NCBI RefSeq assembly: GCF_024181385.1
Contig: NZ_CP051305.1
Span: 558,001 to 622,000, forward strand
Origin: Treponema sp. OMZ 798
GTDB lineage: Bacteria; Spirochaetota; Spirochaetia; Treponematales; Treponemataceae
DNA length: 64,000 bases
Direction of reading: 5' to 3'
Shown here: positions 8,095-16,267 of the stretch, piece after piece
How positions within the stretch are numbered: position 1 is the first letter of the stretch
How the letters are laid out: each line of letters starts with the position of its first letter
Translations under genes and position numbers: made by a program
The notes under the pieces: model-generated
What the model was told of the DNA's origin: nothing
Seen by the model: only the letters and a program-made list of their open reading frames with translations
Database searches by the model: none

Positions 8095-9513
8095 TTAGAG
8101 AGATAATGCCCATTCTTTGAATTCGTAATAGTCGGGAGAGAGATTTACCGCTTTTAAGGGCCTATATTGCAGGCTTTCAAGTCTATCCGGTAATGAAGGC
8201 GGCCTTCCTATGGCCGGTTTCATGATTTCGGGGAACTTTGCAGGATGAGAGGTCTGAAGAATTATGCCTATCATGTTGTTTCTCCGGATCGAAGATGCCC
8301 ATGTTTCTACATCTGCATATTTTGAAGGAATTCCCGGTTCTTCGCCGCTTTCGGAATTTTTTCTCTTTACTGAATTTAAGACTCCGTGGTAGATATCCTG
8401 CCATGCAGTCCACGCCATACCGCCGTAAGGATCGATAATATAACCTGTTCTTTCATGACAAGACCTGACAGCTGTCACGGTTCCTGCACCGTCAAGCCAA
8501 TAAGGAATTATCAGTTTTTTTAGTTCTTCAAAATCGTAGATTTGAAGCATACGTTTAAAGTTGATTGTATTTGGAATATCCAGGGCCGGCGTATTGGTTT
8601 TTATTGCTGTTCTTTTTTCAAAATCTCCAAGGGTCAGCCAGTCTGAAAGAGCATGATTTTCGTTTTCTGCCGAAATAAAGCCGCTTATTGGAGTTCCCAT
8701 TTTTTTTGCAATCAGGGCTGCCGTAAGAGATGAAAAACTTCCTGAAGGCACTGAAGCTATAATTGAAGGATTTTCAATTTTGTTATCGTAATCGCTGCGG
8801 TATAAGACGGTCAGGGCTGCATATACAAAAAAGGCCGTTTGCGGTAAAAGAGGTGCTATGTTTAAGGCTCCTCCCGAGACCAATTTTAATTTTTTCAGTA
8901 AATCTTCATCTTTTATTGCCTTATCCACAAGATTTTCACAATCTTCAAAGGATCCTTCCACACAAACGGGGTAGATATTTTTAGGCATTGAAGAAAGGAT
9001 GTTTTCCTGTATTTCCGTTAATGAGCCTTGAGGATATAAAAGGAGGGCATTGACTCCCGTAACCTTGGAAACGGCTGAGGCAAGAGCACAGGCTCTTTCT
9101 CCTGAGGCTGCAACAATGAGGTTAATCTCTCCGTCTTCGTCTCTGTTAAAATATTCTAAAAGATAGGCTAAAAAACCGGCCCCGATGTCCTTGTAGTTGC
9201 ATGTAGGTCCGTGAAATAGCTCTAAAACGTAGGTTGTGGGCGTTATCGGGTTTATCGGTAGCCTGTGAGGATAAAACTGGGCTATTATCGACATTAGATC
9301 GCCTTCAGGGATTTCGTCTCCGCAAAAATTCTTTATAATTTCAAAACTTATATCCCTAAAAGAAGACGGAGGATTTCGGTAAATCATGGCCTGACTTACC
9401 TTGCCGAATTCCGCCGGCATAAAAACTCCCCCCGTTTCAGAGTTAAAACCTCTTAGTACGGCTTCTTTAAAAGAGACCTGAATATTTTTATCGGTTATAT
9501 CGTAAAATTTCAT
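8095..9513 (-). CDS. thrC: threonine synthase
   Basis: 472 residues, the size of the longer (E. coli/yeast-like) threonine synthase class. The PLP-binding lysine sits in LFHGPTCNYKDIGAGF near residue 110 (usual form GPTxxFKD). VAASGERACALASA corresponds to the substrate loop and GSFSSLTAALIAKKMG to the phosphate-binding region near residue 258. It converts O-phosphohomoserine to threonine. No other threonine-pathway gene is in the window, so precursor supply cannot be judged. It is transcribed divergently from the pyrimidine-nucleoside phosphorylase gene, with a clear promoter. Confidence 0.9.
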   Translation of the reverse strand: MKFYDITDKNIQVSFKEAVLRGFNSETGGVFMPAEFGKVSQAMIYRNPPSSFRDISFEIIKNFCGDEIPEGDLMSIIAQFYPHRLPINPITPTTYVLELFHGPTCNYKDIGAGFLAYLLEYFNRDEDGEINLIVAASGERACALASAVSKVTGVNALLLYPQGSLTEIQENILSSMPKNIYPVCVEGSFEDCENLVDKAIKDEDLLKKLKLVSGGALNIAPLLPQTAFFVYAALTVLYRSDYDNKIENPSIIASVPSGSFSSLTAALIAKKMGTPISGFISAENENHALSDWLTLGDFEKRTAIKTNTPALDIPNTINFKRMLQIYDFEELKKLIIPYWLDGAGTVTAVRSCHERTGYIIDPYGGMAWTAWQDIYHGVLNSVKRKNSESGEEPGIPSKYADVETWASSIRRNNMIGIILQTSHPAKFPEIMKPAIGRPPSLPDRLESLQYRPLKAVNLSPDYYEFKEWALSL

Positions 9514-9556
9514 CCCTACTTATCCACAAGTTTTACATAGATTCTTCACATTTGAT

Positions 9557-9585
9557 ATTTTACAATATAAATCATTCATTGTCAA
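9557..9585 (-). promoter_or_regulatory. predicted promoter of thrC
   Basis: On the minus strand, TTGACA (9580-9585), a 17-nt spacer and TAAAAT (9557-9562). Confidence 0.65.
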
Positions 9586-9610
9586 TTATCAAGTCAATCA
9601 AGTTTTAGAC

Positions 9611-9639
9611 TTGACATTTATGTTTTTTCATACTAATAT
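9611..9639 (+). promoter_or_regulatory. predicted sigma-70 promoter of pdp
   Basis: TTGACA (9611-9616), a 17-nt spacer and TAATAT (9634-9639). Transcription should start near 9646, leaving a short leader with GAGAGG before the ATG at 9659. Confidence 0.75.
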
Positions 9640-9658
9640 CAGAAATGAGAGGTAACAC

Positions 9659-10990
9659 ATGAGAGCAACAGATATTATTATGAAAAAACGCGGAATAAAG
9701 GGGCAAAATCTTGAACCCTTAAACCGCAAAGAGATAGAGTTTATTGTAAATTCTTATGTAAGAGGTGAAATCCCCGAATACCAGATTTCGGCATGGCTTA
9801 TGGCCGTGTATTTTAACGGAATGACCTTTGAAGAAACTGCCGTCCTTACCGATGTTATGCTTCATTCCGGGAAGGTTATGGATCTTTCAGGGCTTGAAGG
9901 GCCCTTTGTCGATAAACACTCTACCGGAGGGGTAGGGGATAAGCTCTCTCTTCCGCTTGCACCCATTGTTGCGTCAAACGGCATTAAGGTTCCCATGATG
10001 AGCGGCCGGGCCCTTGGCCATACGGGCGGAACCCTCGATAAGCTTGAAGCCGTTACGGGTTACCGTACCAACTTAACGGAAGCCGAATTTAGATCCTTTA
10101 TAGAAAAAACAGGCTTTGCGATGACGGGGCAGACAAAGGAAATTGTTCCTGCCGACCGCCTCCTTTATGCGATGCGCGATGTTACGGCCACGGTCGAATC
10201 GGTTCCGCTTATTACTTCGAGTATTTTGTCGAAAAAAGTTGCGGAAGGCTCCGAAGCCCTCGTTTTCGATGTAAAATGCGGAAAGGGCGCCTTTATGAAG
10301 ACCTTGGACGATGCAGAGGCTCTTGCAGTGAGCCTTGTAGGCACGGCTAAGGCGATGGGAAAAAAGGCGAGGGCTCTTATAACCAATATGAATGAACCCC
10401 TCGGCACAATGGCCGGAAACTTTTTGGAAATAGAAGAAACCATCGATATTCTAAAGGGACAAGGCCCCGCCGACAGCACCGAGCTCACCCTGCATCTGGC
10501 AGCCCACATGCTCATCCTCGGCGGCAAGGCAAAGACTGAAGAAGAAGGCCTTGTTCTTGCAAAAGAAGCCGTAAGCTCAGGCAAGGCCTTGGAGCTTTTT
10601 ATGCAGAATATAGAACTTCAGGGCGGTAATCCTAAGACCCTCATGGCCGAGTACAAAACCCGCCGAAGCAAATTCTTTGAAGAATTGAGGGCCGAGAAGG
10701 ACGGCTTTATCGAAAGCATAAATGCCTTTGAGGTCGGAATGGCCGGCGTAAACCTCGGAGTCGGAAGAAACAAAACCACCGATCCCGTATGCCCCGATGC
10801 CGGAGTCGAAATTTTAAAGCACAAGGGAGACTCTGTAAAAAAAGGCGACCTTATAATGAGGGTCTACGGAAAGGATTCGGCTTCCGTTTCCGCTTCGATG
10901 CCCTTATTGAAAAATGCCTTAGCATATTCCGATAAGGCTCCGCAAAAGGATAAGCTTATTTTTAAAATTATCAAACAAGAAGATCTTTAA
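9659..10990 (+). CDS. pdp: pyrimidine-nucleoside (thymidine) phosphorylase
   Basis: A 443-residue member of the thymidine/pyrimidine-nucleoside phosphorylase family, full length. The N-terminal helical domain (MRATDIIMKKR) is followed by the phosphate/pyrimidine-binding signature KHSTGGVGDKLSL near residue 84 and SGRALGHTGGTLDKLE near 115. It cleaves uridine, deoxyuridine or thymidine with phosphate to base and (deoxy)ribose-1-phosphate, for pyrimidine salvage. Whether it is uridine-tolerant (Pdp) or thymidine-specific (DeoA) cannot be settled by eye; overall it reads more like the Gram-positive Pdp type. recJ follows 27 nt downstream and is probably cotranscribed. Confidence 0.9.
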   Translation: MRATDIIMKKRGIKGQNLEPLNRKEIEFIVNSYVRGEIPEYQISAWLMAVYFNGMTFEETAVLTDVMLHSGKVMDLSGLEGPFVDKHSTGGVGDKLSLPLAPIVASNGIKVPMMSGRALGHTGGTLDKLEAVTGYRTNLTEAEFRSFIEKTGFAMTGQTKEIVPADRLLYAMRDVTATVESVPLITSSILSKKVAEGSEALVFDVKCGKGAFMKTLDDAEALAVSLVGTAKAMGKKARALITNMNEPLGTMAGNFLEIEETIDILKGQGPADSTELTLHLAAHMLILGGKAKTEEEGLVLAKEAVSSGKALELFMQNIELQGGNPKTLMAEYKTRRSKFFEELRAEKDGFIESINAFEVGMAGVNLGVGRNKTTDPVCPDAGVEILKHKGDSVKKGDLIMRVYGKDSASVSASMPLLKNALAYSDKAPQKDKLIFKIIKQEDL

Positions 10991-11017
10991 AATTTAAGCC
11001 TGCTGCGGAGAAAAAAA

Positions 11018-13141
11018 ATGAACTGGCAAAAAAAAGAAATCGGTCCCGAACTGGTAAACGAAATAAAAAGAAAATACGGTTGTGATCCCCTGACCTCGGC
11101 AATCTTGGTGCGCCGAGGAATTATAGACGGGAAGGATATTCTATTCTATCTGGAAGAGGACATGCGCTATCTTTACAGTCCCTTCCTCTTTAAGAACATG
11201 GAAGATGCCGTAGACCGTATTTTGGATGCAAAGGAAGAAGGCGAGAGGGTTTTAATTTTCGGCGACAGGGATGTTGACGGTATTACAAGCACAACCCTTC
11301 TTTATGAAGCCCTAAAAGATCTGGGCCTTGATGTGTCATGGCGCATCCCGACCGGGGATGAAAGCTACGGGCTTTCTATTGAAGCCGTAGAAAAACATGC
11401 AGCAAATGACGGAACTCTTATCATCACTGTGGACTGCGGTATTTCCAATTTTAAGGAAATCGAAAAAGCCAATAGTTTAGGCATTGATGTAATCGTGGTC
11501 GATCACCACACTCCCCAAGAGACCTTACCGGATGCAGCCGTAATAATAAACTGTAAGGTTCCCGATTCAGGCTACCCTCACGAAAACCTATCGGGCTGTG
11601 CAACGGCGTGGAAGCTCATTACCGCCCTCCGCTTCGGAATGCAGCCCTTTTATAAGCAGCAGGTTTCCCTTTTAAATGTAAGGCCTGTAAATGATGCTTA
11701 TTCGATCGAAGCCGTAAAACTTGTAAACATGGTTCAAATCGGAAAAATCACCGAAACCATCGTTCCGGGGATGCTTTCCTTTTCGGAAACAAGGCTCGGC
11801 TCTTTTTTAAACGGTCAGCAGATCTTTGTCTGGGATGCTCCCTTGCAAAAAAAACAGCTTAAAAACATCTTCGGGAACGGAATCGAATTTAATTTTTTTG
11901 ATTTTCAACCCGAGGTTGCAAAACAGTTTCCGCAGATGGGAGACATGAGCCTCTTACGCCTAAAAGAATTTTCTACTATAGGAAAATACTACGAAGAAAA
12001 CCGGTCGGAACTTGAAACCTTTAAAAATATCTTCATAACCTTTGTTCAGCAAAAAAACAATTTTTACGGAAAACGCGAGGCCTCCGAAATTCAGCTGGTC
12101 GCTCTTTCAACCCTTGCCGACCTCATGGAGCTCTCCGGGGAAAACCGCATCATAGTAAAACAAGGCTTAAAAGAGATAAACAAAAAACCCCGACTCGGAC
12201 TTGTAGACCTGATGGCCATGCAAAAACTCTTAGGAGCACCCATAGGCACCGAAGACATAGCTTGGAACATCTCGCCCTTGGTAAACGCCGCCGGCAGGAT
12301 GGGCCGCCCCGAAACGGCTATCGAGCTTTTTCTTGCTCAAGATTCAGGTGAAAGAACAGCTAAGGCCCAAGAAATATTTCAAATGAATGAGGATCGAAAG
12401 GCTCTCGGAGCTAAGGCTTGGGAAGTTGCCCTGCCTCTGGCTATTGAAAGCTTAAAGGATTATAACGAAAAATTGGTAGTTGCCGTCAGCGCGGAATTTC
12501 ATCGCGGCATTACCGGCATCCTTGCAGGAAAGTTGGCCGAATACTTTAAGCTCCCGGCCCTTGCCATCTGCCTGATGCCTGACGGAAGTGCGGTTGCCTC
12601 CATAAGGTCAGCCAGAGGCTTCCGTCTCTTAGACTTCCTTGAACCCTACAGCGAGCTTTTTTTGGACTACGGAGGACACGATTTTGCGGCAGGTTTCGGC
12701 ATCGAGCAGGAAAAGCTTCGTCAATTTTTGGAAAGTTTAAAACAATTTTCCCGGGCAATGGAATTTGAAAATGATTCAAATTCCGAAACGCTTACAATTG
12801 ATGCCGAACTTCCTCATGAATATTTAAAACCGGAAATCTTAAACTTGGTCGATAAATTTGAACCCTACGGATGCAATTCTCCGGCCTTGACCTTTATGAC
12901 AAAGAGGGTAAAGATTTTAAATGCAAACATTATAGGCAAGGCTGAACCTCTTCATCTGCGCTTTAACTTGGAATGCGGAAAATATAAATGGAATGCTCTT
13001 TATTGGAAGGCTGCCGAAAAGCTTGGAACGGAATTTAAGGTTGGGGACTATGCCGATATAGTATTCAATGTATCTAAAAATTACTTTAACGGATCCGTTA
13101 CGCCTAAGATGGTGATCCGGGATTTAAAAAAAATAGATTAG
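11018..13141 (+). CDS. recJ: single-stranded-DNA-specific exonuclease RecJ
   Basis: 707 residues of the DHH phosphoesterase superfamily. Metal-binding motifs are GDRDVDGITST near residue 84 (first Asp pair), IITVDCGISN near 139, VVDHHTP (DHH) near 161, and the DHHA1-domain glycine-rich FLDYGGHDFAAGF near 550. RecJ degrades 5'-ended single-stranded DNA in recombination and mismatch repair. A family insertion of about 150 residues separates the DHH core from the second half. The start is supported by GGAG 8-9 nt upstream. It probably shares the pdp transcript. Confidence 0.92.
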   Translation: MNWQKKEIGPELVNEIKRKYGCDPLTSAILVRRGIIDGKDILFYLEEDMRYLYSPFLFKNMEDAVDRILDAKEEGERVLIFGDRDVDGITSTTLLYEALKDLGLDVSWRIPTGDESYGLSIEAVEKHAANDGTLIITVDCGISNFKEIEKANSLGIDVIVVDHHTPQETLPDAAVIINCKVPDSGYPHENLSGCATAWKLITALRFGMQPFYKQQVSLLNVRPVNDAYSIEAVKLVNMVQIGKITETIVPGMLSFSETRLGSFLNGQQIFVWDAPLQKKQLKNIFGNGIEFNFFDFQPEVAKQFPQMGDMSLLRLKEFSTIGKYYEENRSELETFKNIFITFVQQKNNFYGKREASEIQLVALSTLADLMELSGENRIIVKQGLKEINKKPRLGLVDLMAMQKLLGAPIGTEDIAWNISPLVNAAGRMGRPETAIELFLAQDSGERTAKAQEIFQMNEDRKALGAKAWEVALPLAIESLKDYNEKLVVAVSAEFHRGITGILAGKLAEYFKLPALAICLMPDGSAVASIRSARGFRLLDFLEPYSELFLDYGGHDFAAGFGIEQEKLRQFLESLKQFSRAMEFENDSNSETLTIDAELPHEYLKPEILNLVDKFEPYGCNSPALTFMTKRVKILNANIIGKAEPLHLRFNLECGKYKWNALYWKAAEKLGTEFKVGDYADIVFNVSKNYFNGSVTPKMVIRDLKKID

Positions 13142-13169
13142 CTAAAATTACTGATTAGCTAAAATCAAG
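13136..13169 (+). repeat. tandem 17-bp duplication at the recJ stop
   Basis: Two adjacent 17-nt units (13136-13152 and 13153-13169) share GATTAGCTAAAAT. The first contains the recJ stop codon and the second precedes the ribosome site of the M23 peptidase gene. Confidence 0.7.
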
Positions 13170-13177
13170 GATGATGA

Positions 13178-14125
13178 ATGTTAAAAAGAAAGCTCCATGT
13201 ATTTATTTTTTTCTGTTTTTTGCTAAATATTTATGCATCGGGTAAAGCTGAAGTTTCAGAAAAAGAACAGGATGCCGAATCCGCAAAACCTCTCTATATT
13301 GTTTCGATGCCGGAGAGCGGAGAGCTTGGATCTTTTTTTACCGTCAAATTTAAGGCTATGCGCGGGATAGAAAGGGCTTGGATTAGTGTATACAATGTGG
13401 AAGAAAAAAAAGTACAAACCATCAATGCCTTTCCCATCGACAAATCGAAAAAAGAATGGGCTGTTATTTCTGCTGTCGCCGTTTGGTGGAAAAGCGGAAG
13501 CTGGAAGATTCGGACTCATCTGATAATCGAAGGTGCTTTGTTTGAAGAAGACAGGGGCTTTGAGGTTTTGGAAAAGGAATTTAAAGAGCTTGTAATGAAC
13601 TTAAGCGTAAAAAACACCAAAATTTTAAAAGACAAAAGCCCCAAAAAAGCGGAGCAAAGAAACAGATTTGCAGAAATTTTAAAGGTACAAAACCTTGAAA
13701 GCCTTTATTTTAAGGGCCCCTTTTCAATGCCCTTTGATGCTAAAAGAATAAGCTCAACATTTGCCGAAAAACGCACCTCAAAATATACTGACGGAAAAAC
13801 CTCGGTAAGCCGTCACTGGGGAGTAGATTATCCGGCTCCTATAGGAACTCCGATCTTTGCTCCGGGAAAAGGAAAGGTTGTGCTTGCCGAAAACAGAATA
13901 GTAACCGGATGGACCCTTGTAATAGAGCACGCTCCTGCCGTTTACACCATTTATTATCACCTCAACAAGATTCATGTAAAAGAAGGCTCTTTTGTAAAAA
14001 TGAGAGAAAAAATAGCCGATATCGGAACAACAGGTTTTTCTACAGGCCCCCACCTTCATTGGGAGCTGCGGATAAATGAAGTGCCTGCCGATCCCGAACT
14101 TCTTCTGAAAAAAGAATTATTTTAG
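13178..14125 (+). CDS. M23-family metallopeptidase, exported
   Basis: 315 residues with an N-terminal signal segment (LKRKLHVFIFFCFLLNIYASG). The C-terminal LytM/M23 domain carries the zinc ligands in HWGVDYPAP near residue 213 (HxxxD) and GPHLHWELR near 288 (HxH). A beta-rich N-terminal domain precedes it. M23 enzymes cut peptide cross-links in peptidoglycan, and both zinc motifs are intact, so activity is expected in the periplasm. The ATG follows AAGGATG. Confidence 0.9.
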   Translation: MLKRKLHVFIFFCFLLNIYASGKAEVSEKEQDAESAKPLYIVSMPESGELGSFFTVKFKAMRGIERAWISVYNVEEKKVQTINAFPIDKSKKEWAVISAVAVWWKSGSWKIRTHLIIEGALFEEDRGFEVLEKEFKELVMNLSVKNTKILKDKSPKKAEQRNRFAEILKVQNLESLYFKGPFSMPFDAKRISSTFAEKRTSKYTDGKTSVSRHWGVDYPAPIGTPIFAPGKGKVVLAENRIVTGWTLVIEHAPAVYTIYYHLNKIHVKEGSFVKMREKIADIGTTGFSTGPHLHWELRINEVPADPELLLKKELF

Positions 14126-14153
14126 AGTTTTATGGTTATATAGCTACATAGTG

Positions 14154-14182
14154 TTGACAAGTTCTCTTAAATTTTTTATACT
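14154..14182 (+). promoter_or_regulatory. predicted promoter just upstream of a lipoprotein gene
   Basis: TTGACA (14154-14159), a 17-nt spacer and TATACT (14177-14182), then only 6 nt to an ATG at 14189. The predicted transcription start falls on or next to that ATG. Confidence 0.7.
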
Positions 14183-14200
14183 GTTCGTATGAGGTACTAT

Positions 14201-15760
14201 ATGAAAAATTTTAAATCTTTTATTTTATTCACCCTTATTGGAGTCCTTTCCTTGAGCCTTATTATTTCCTGCGGCAAAAAGGACGAAAGAGACATTATTG
14301 CATTAAAAAAAGAGTCGAGGGCGAGAGCCGAAAAATCCATTAAGAAATTTGCAGATGAATATTTTATGAGCAGTGAACTGGAAAAAAACGGTTCAATTAC
14401 TTTTGATGCCGGGATTAAGGATTTTAAAAATACTATTAAGAGAACCGAGGCTGATAAGAAACCTTTGAATACAGCCGGTATTGAGAAGCTTATCGAAAAC
14501 AACATCGGTTTAAATTTTACTTTTATCAATGACCAAAAAGAAAAAGCTATAATTTATTATTATGGTATCAAAAGTCCGGTTCCCGGAATGTCTGAGCTTC
14601 CTGCTTTGATTATGAAATTGGGAAATAAAAATATTGAGGCTGCAAGTCCCTTGCTGCAAGATAAGACCTTCTATCTGCCCTCAAACGGCATAGGTAAATT
14701 TTTAGCTCTCATCTATCCTAAAGACTTTCTTTCGTTTTTTAATATGAATTTTTCATATAACGAAATAAAAAACATGATGACTATGAAGCTTGACAGACAT
14801 TCTCAAAAAAGATATGCCAAGGCAGAAAAATCTCTTTATAAAAATGCCGACATCAAAAAAACGGATTCCGGTTATATGGTTAGTTTTAATAATGAACAGC
14901 TAAAACAAGTTCCCTCTCTTATTTGGTATGCATTAAAAAACGATAACCGGCTTAAGTTAATGTTGAGTATGTATGAAAATATTCTTACAAAAGAAATAAT
15001 GGATAAGTTTTCCGAAGAGATTTCGCCCGAAAAATTGGCTATCCCTGAAGGTTTCCGTATTACCGAAGAAATAAGCGTAAAAGACGGATTAATTTCGAAG
15101 GATATGTTTACGATTTTTGTAGAAAATAAGCCTGCAGCTAAATTAAGCTATGAAATTGGAGACTATGATTATGTTCTAAATAATTTAACTGCAAGTATAG
15201 AAGTTATTGAAAATAAACTCCCTTCTTCCGCCGTTATGGAATTTAAAAGCAGAGGCGAATCAAATGAAAACAAGGCTGATTTTAGTATAAATATTTGCTT
15301 GAGCCATAAAAATTCAATGGATGAAAAATCGGTAATTTTTGATGCAAATTATTCCGTGTTTATAGATAAAACAAAGCAATCGGATAATTTTAAGGTGTCA
15401 ATGAATTTCGGCTTCCCAAAAATGATACCTGTATATGCAGAACAAACCGAAGCAGATATGGATAAAGACAATACGATGGAAAGAATGGAAATGTCTGTTT
15501 CGGGCAGTTTTAATAAGACTGCCGATACTGCGGAATTCGGTATCTATAAAATAAGCTTAAATACTCCTGAAGAGCTGGGCGGCGGCAGCCTTGAAGCTGA
15601 GCTTGAATCAAAAATGCTTATCACAAACAAGATTGTAAAAACTATGGAAATGCCGAAAGATAAAGTGAATGTACTCGAAATGAATCCTGAGGAGTGGACA
15701 AAACTTAAAAATGAGGTTATGATGAAGCTGGAGAGTATGTCAAAGGAGTATGGAAAATAA
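14201..15760 (+). CDS. hypothetical lipoprotein
   Basis: About 519 residues with a type II signal peptide (hydrophobic FILFTLIGVLSLSLIISC, lipobox I-I-S-C near residue 23). I do not recognise the mature part; it is lysine/glutamate-rich with beta-strand-like segments and no obvious motif. Two starts are possible. The ATG at 14189 sits exactly where transcription should begin (leaderless), and the ATG at 14201 follows GAGG 7 nt away on a very short leader. I chose 14201 because of GAGG; the signal peptide works from either. A ParB-like gene follows 23 nt downstream and is probably cotranscribed. Confidence 0.75.
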   Translation: MKNFKSFILFTLIGVLSLSLIISCGKKDERDIIALKKESRARAEKSIKKFADEYFMSSELEKNGSITFDAGIKDFKNTIKRTEADKKPLNTAGIEKLIENNIGLNFTFINDQKEKAIIYYYGIKSPVPGMSELPALIMKLGNKNIEAASPLLQDKTFYLPSNGIGKFLALIYPKDFLSFFNMNFSYNEIKNMMTMKLDRHSQKRYAKAEKSLYKNADIKKTDSGYMVSFNNEQLKQVPSLIWYALKNDNRLKLMLSMYENILTKEIMDKFSEEISPEKLAIPEGFRITEEISVKDGLISKDMFTIFVENKPAAKLSYEIGDYDYVLNNLTASIEVIENKLPSSAVMEFKSRGESNENKADFSINICLSHKNSMDEKSVIFDANYSVFIDKTKQSDNFKVSMNFGFPKMIPVYAEQTEADMDKDNTMERMEMSVSGSFNKTADTAEFGIYKISLNTPEELGGGSLEAELESKMLITNKIVKTMEMPKDKVNVLEMNPEEWTKLKNEVMMKLESMSKEYGK

Positions 15761-15783
15761 ATCCTTTGATACAAGGAGGACTT

Positions 15784-16191
15784 ATGCAGATTCCCATAGA
15801 GGAGATAAGGGTAAGGCAAAGAGCCAGAAAAGAATTTATAGAAATTGATGAGCTGGCAGAAAGCCTAAACCGTATCGGGCTTTTAAATCCGATTATTGTA
15901 GATCAAAACAAGGTGCTTATAGCCGGTCAGCGAAGGGTGGAAGCAGCAAAAAAACTGGGTTGGAAAACTATAGAAGCAAGGGTTCTTTCTGTAGAAGATG
16001 AGAGCCTCGCTCTCGATATCGAGATTGAAGAAAATGTGCAAAGACAGCAGTTTTCGGATGAGGAGCTTTTAAATGCTTTTACCCGTCTTAACCGCTTAAA
16101 AAATCCCGGATTCTTTGTAAGGCTCTGGCGTTCAATAAAAGCCTTTTTTAAACGGATCTTCGGTAAAAAAAAGGAATTGCCGGAATCTTAA
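15784..16191 (+). CDS. ParB-like nuclease/CTPase-domain protein with basic hydrophobic tail
   Basis: 135 residues. The N-terminal ParB/Srx-like domain is clear: IPIEEIRVRQRARKEF, LAESLNRIGLLNPIIV, AGQRRVEAAKKLGW near residue 45, and IEENVQRQQFSDEE near 80. It lacks the helix-turn-helix and dimer domains of chromosomal ParB. The C-terminus instead carries an aromatic/basic segment (FFVRLWRSIKAFFKRIFGKKK) that looks like a membrane-binding amphipathic helix. Start 15784 follows AAGGAGG; the upstream ATG at 15766 would place that site inside the gene. Role unknown. Confidence 0.75.
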   Translation: MQIPIEEIRVRQRARKEFIEIDELAESLNRIGLLNPIIVDQNKVLIAGQRRVEAAKKLGWKTIEARVLSVEDESLALDIEIEENVQRQQFSDEELLNAFTRLNRLKNPGFFVRLWRSIKAFFKRIFGKKKELPES

Positions 16192-16235
16192 TATTTTACC
16201 GGAGTATCAAACCGATTTTAGTAAATGTAGTAAAC

Positions 16236-16267
16236 AAAAAAGCCTCCCTTTTGGGGAGGCTTTTTTT
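16236..16267. terminator. bidirectional terminator
   Basis: The stem AGCCTCCC/GGGAGGCT is flanked by A6 on the left and T7 on the right and lies between convergent genes. The T run overlaps the stop codon of the acyl-CoA ligase gene on the other strand. Confidence 0.92.
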
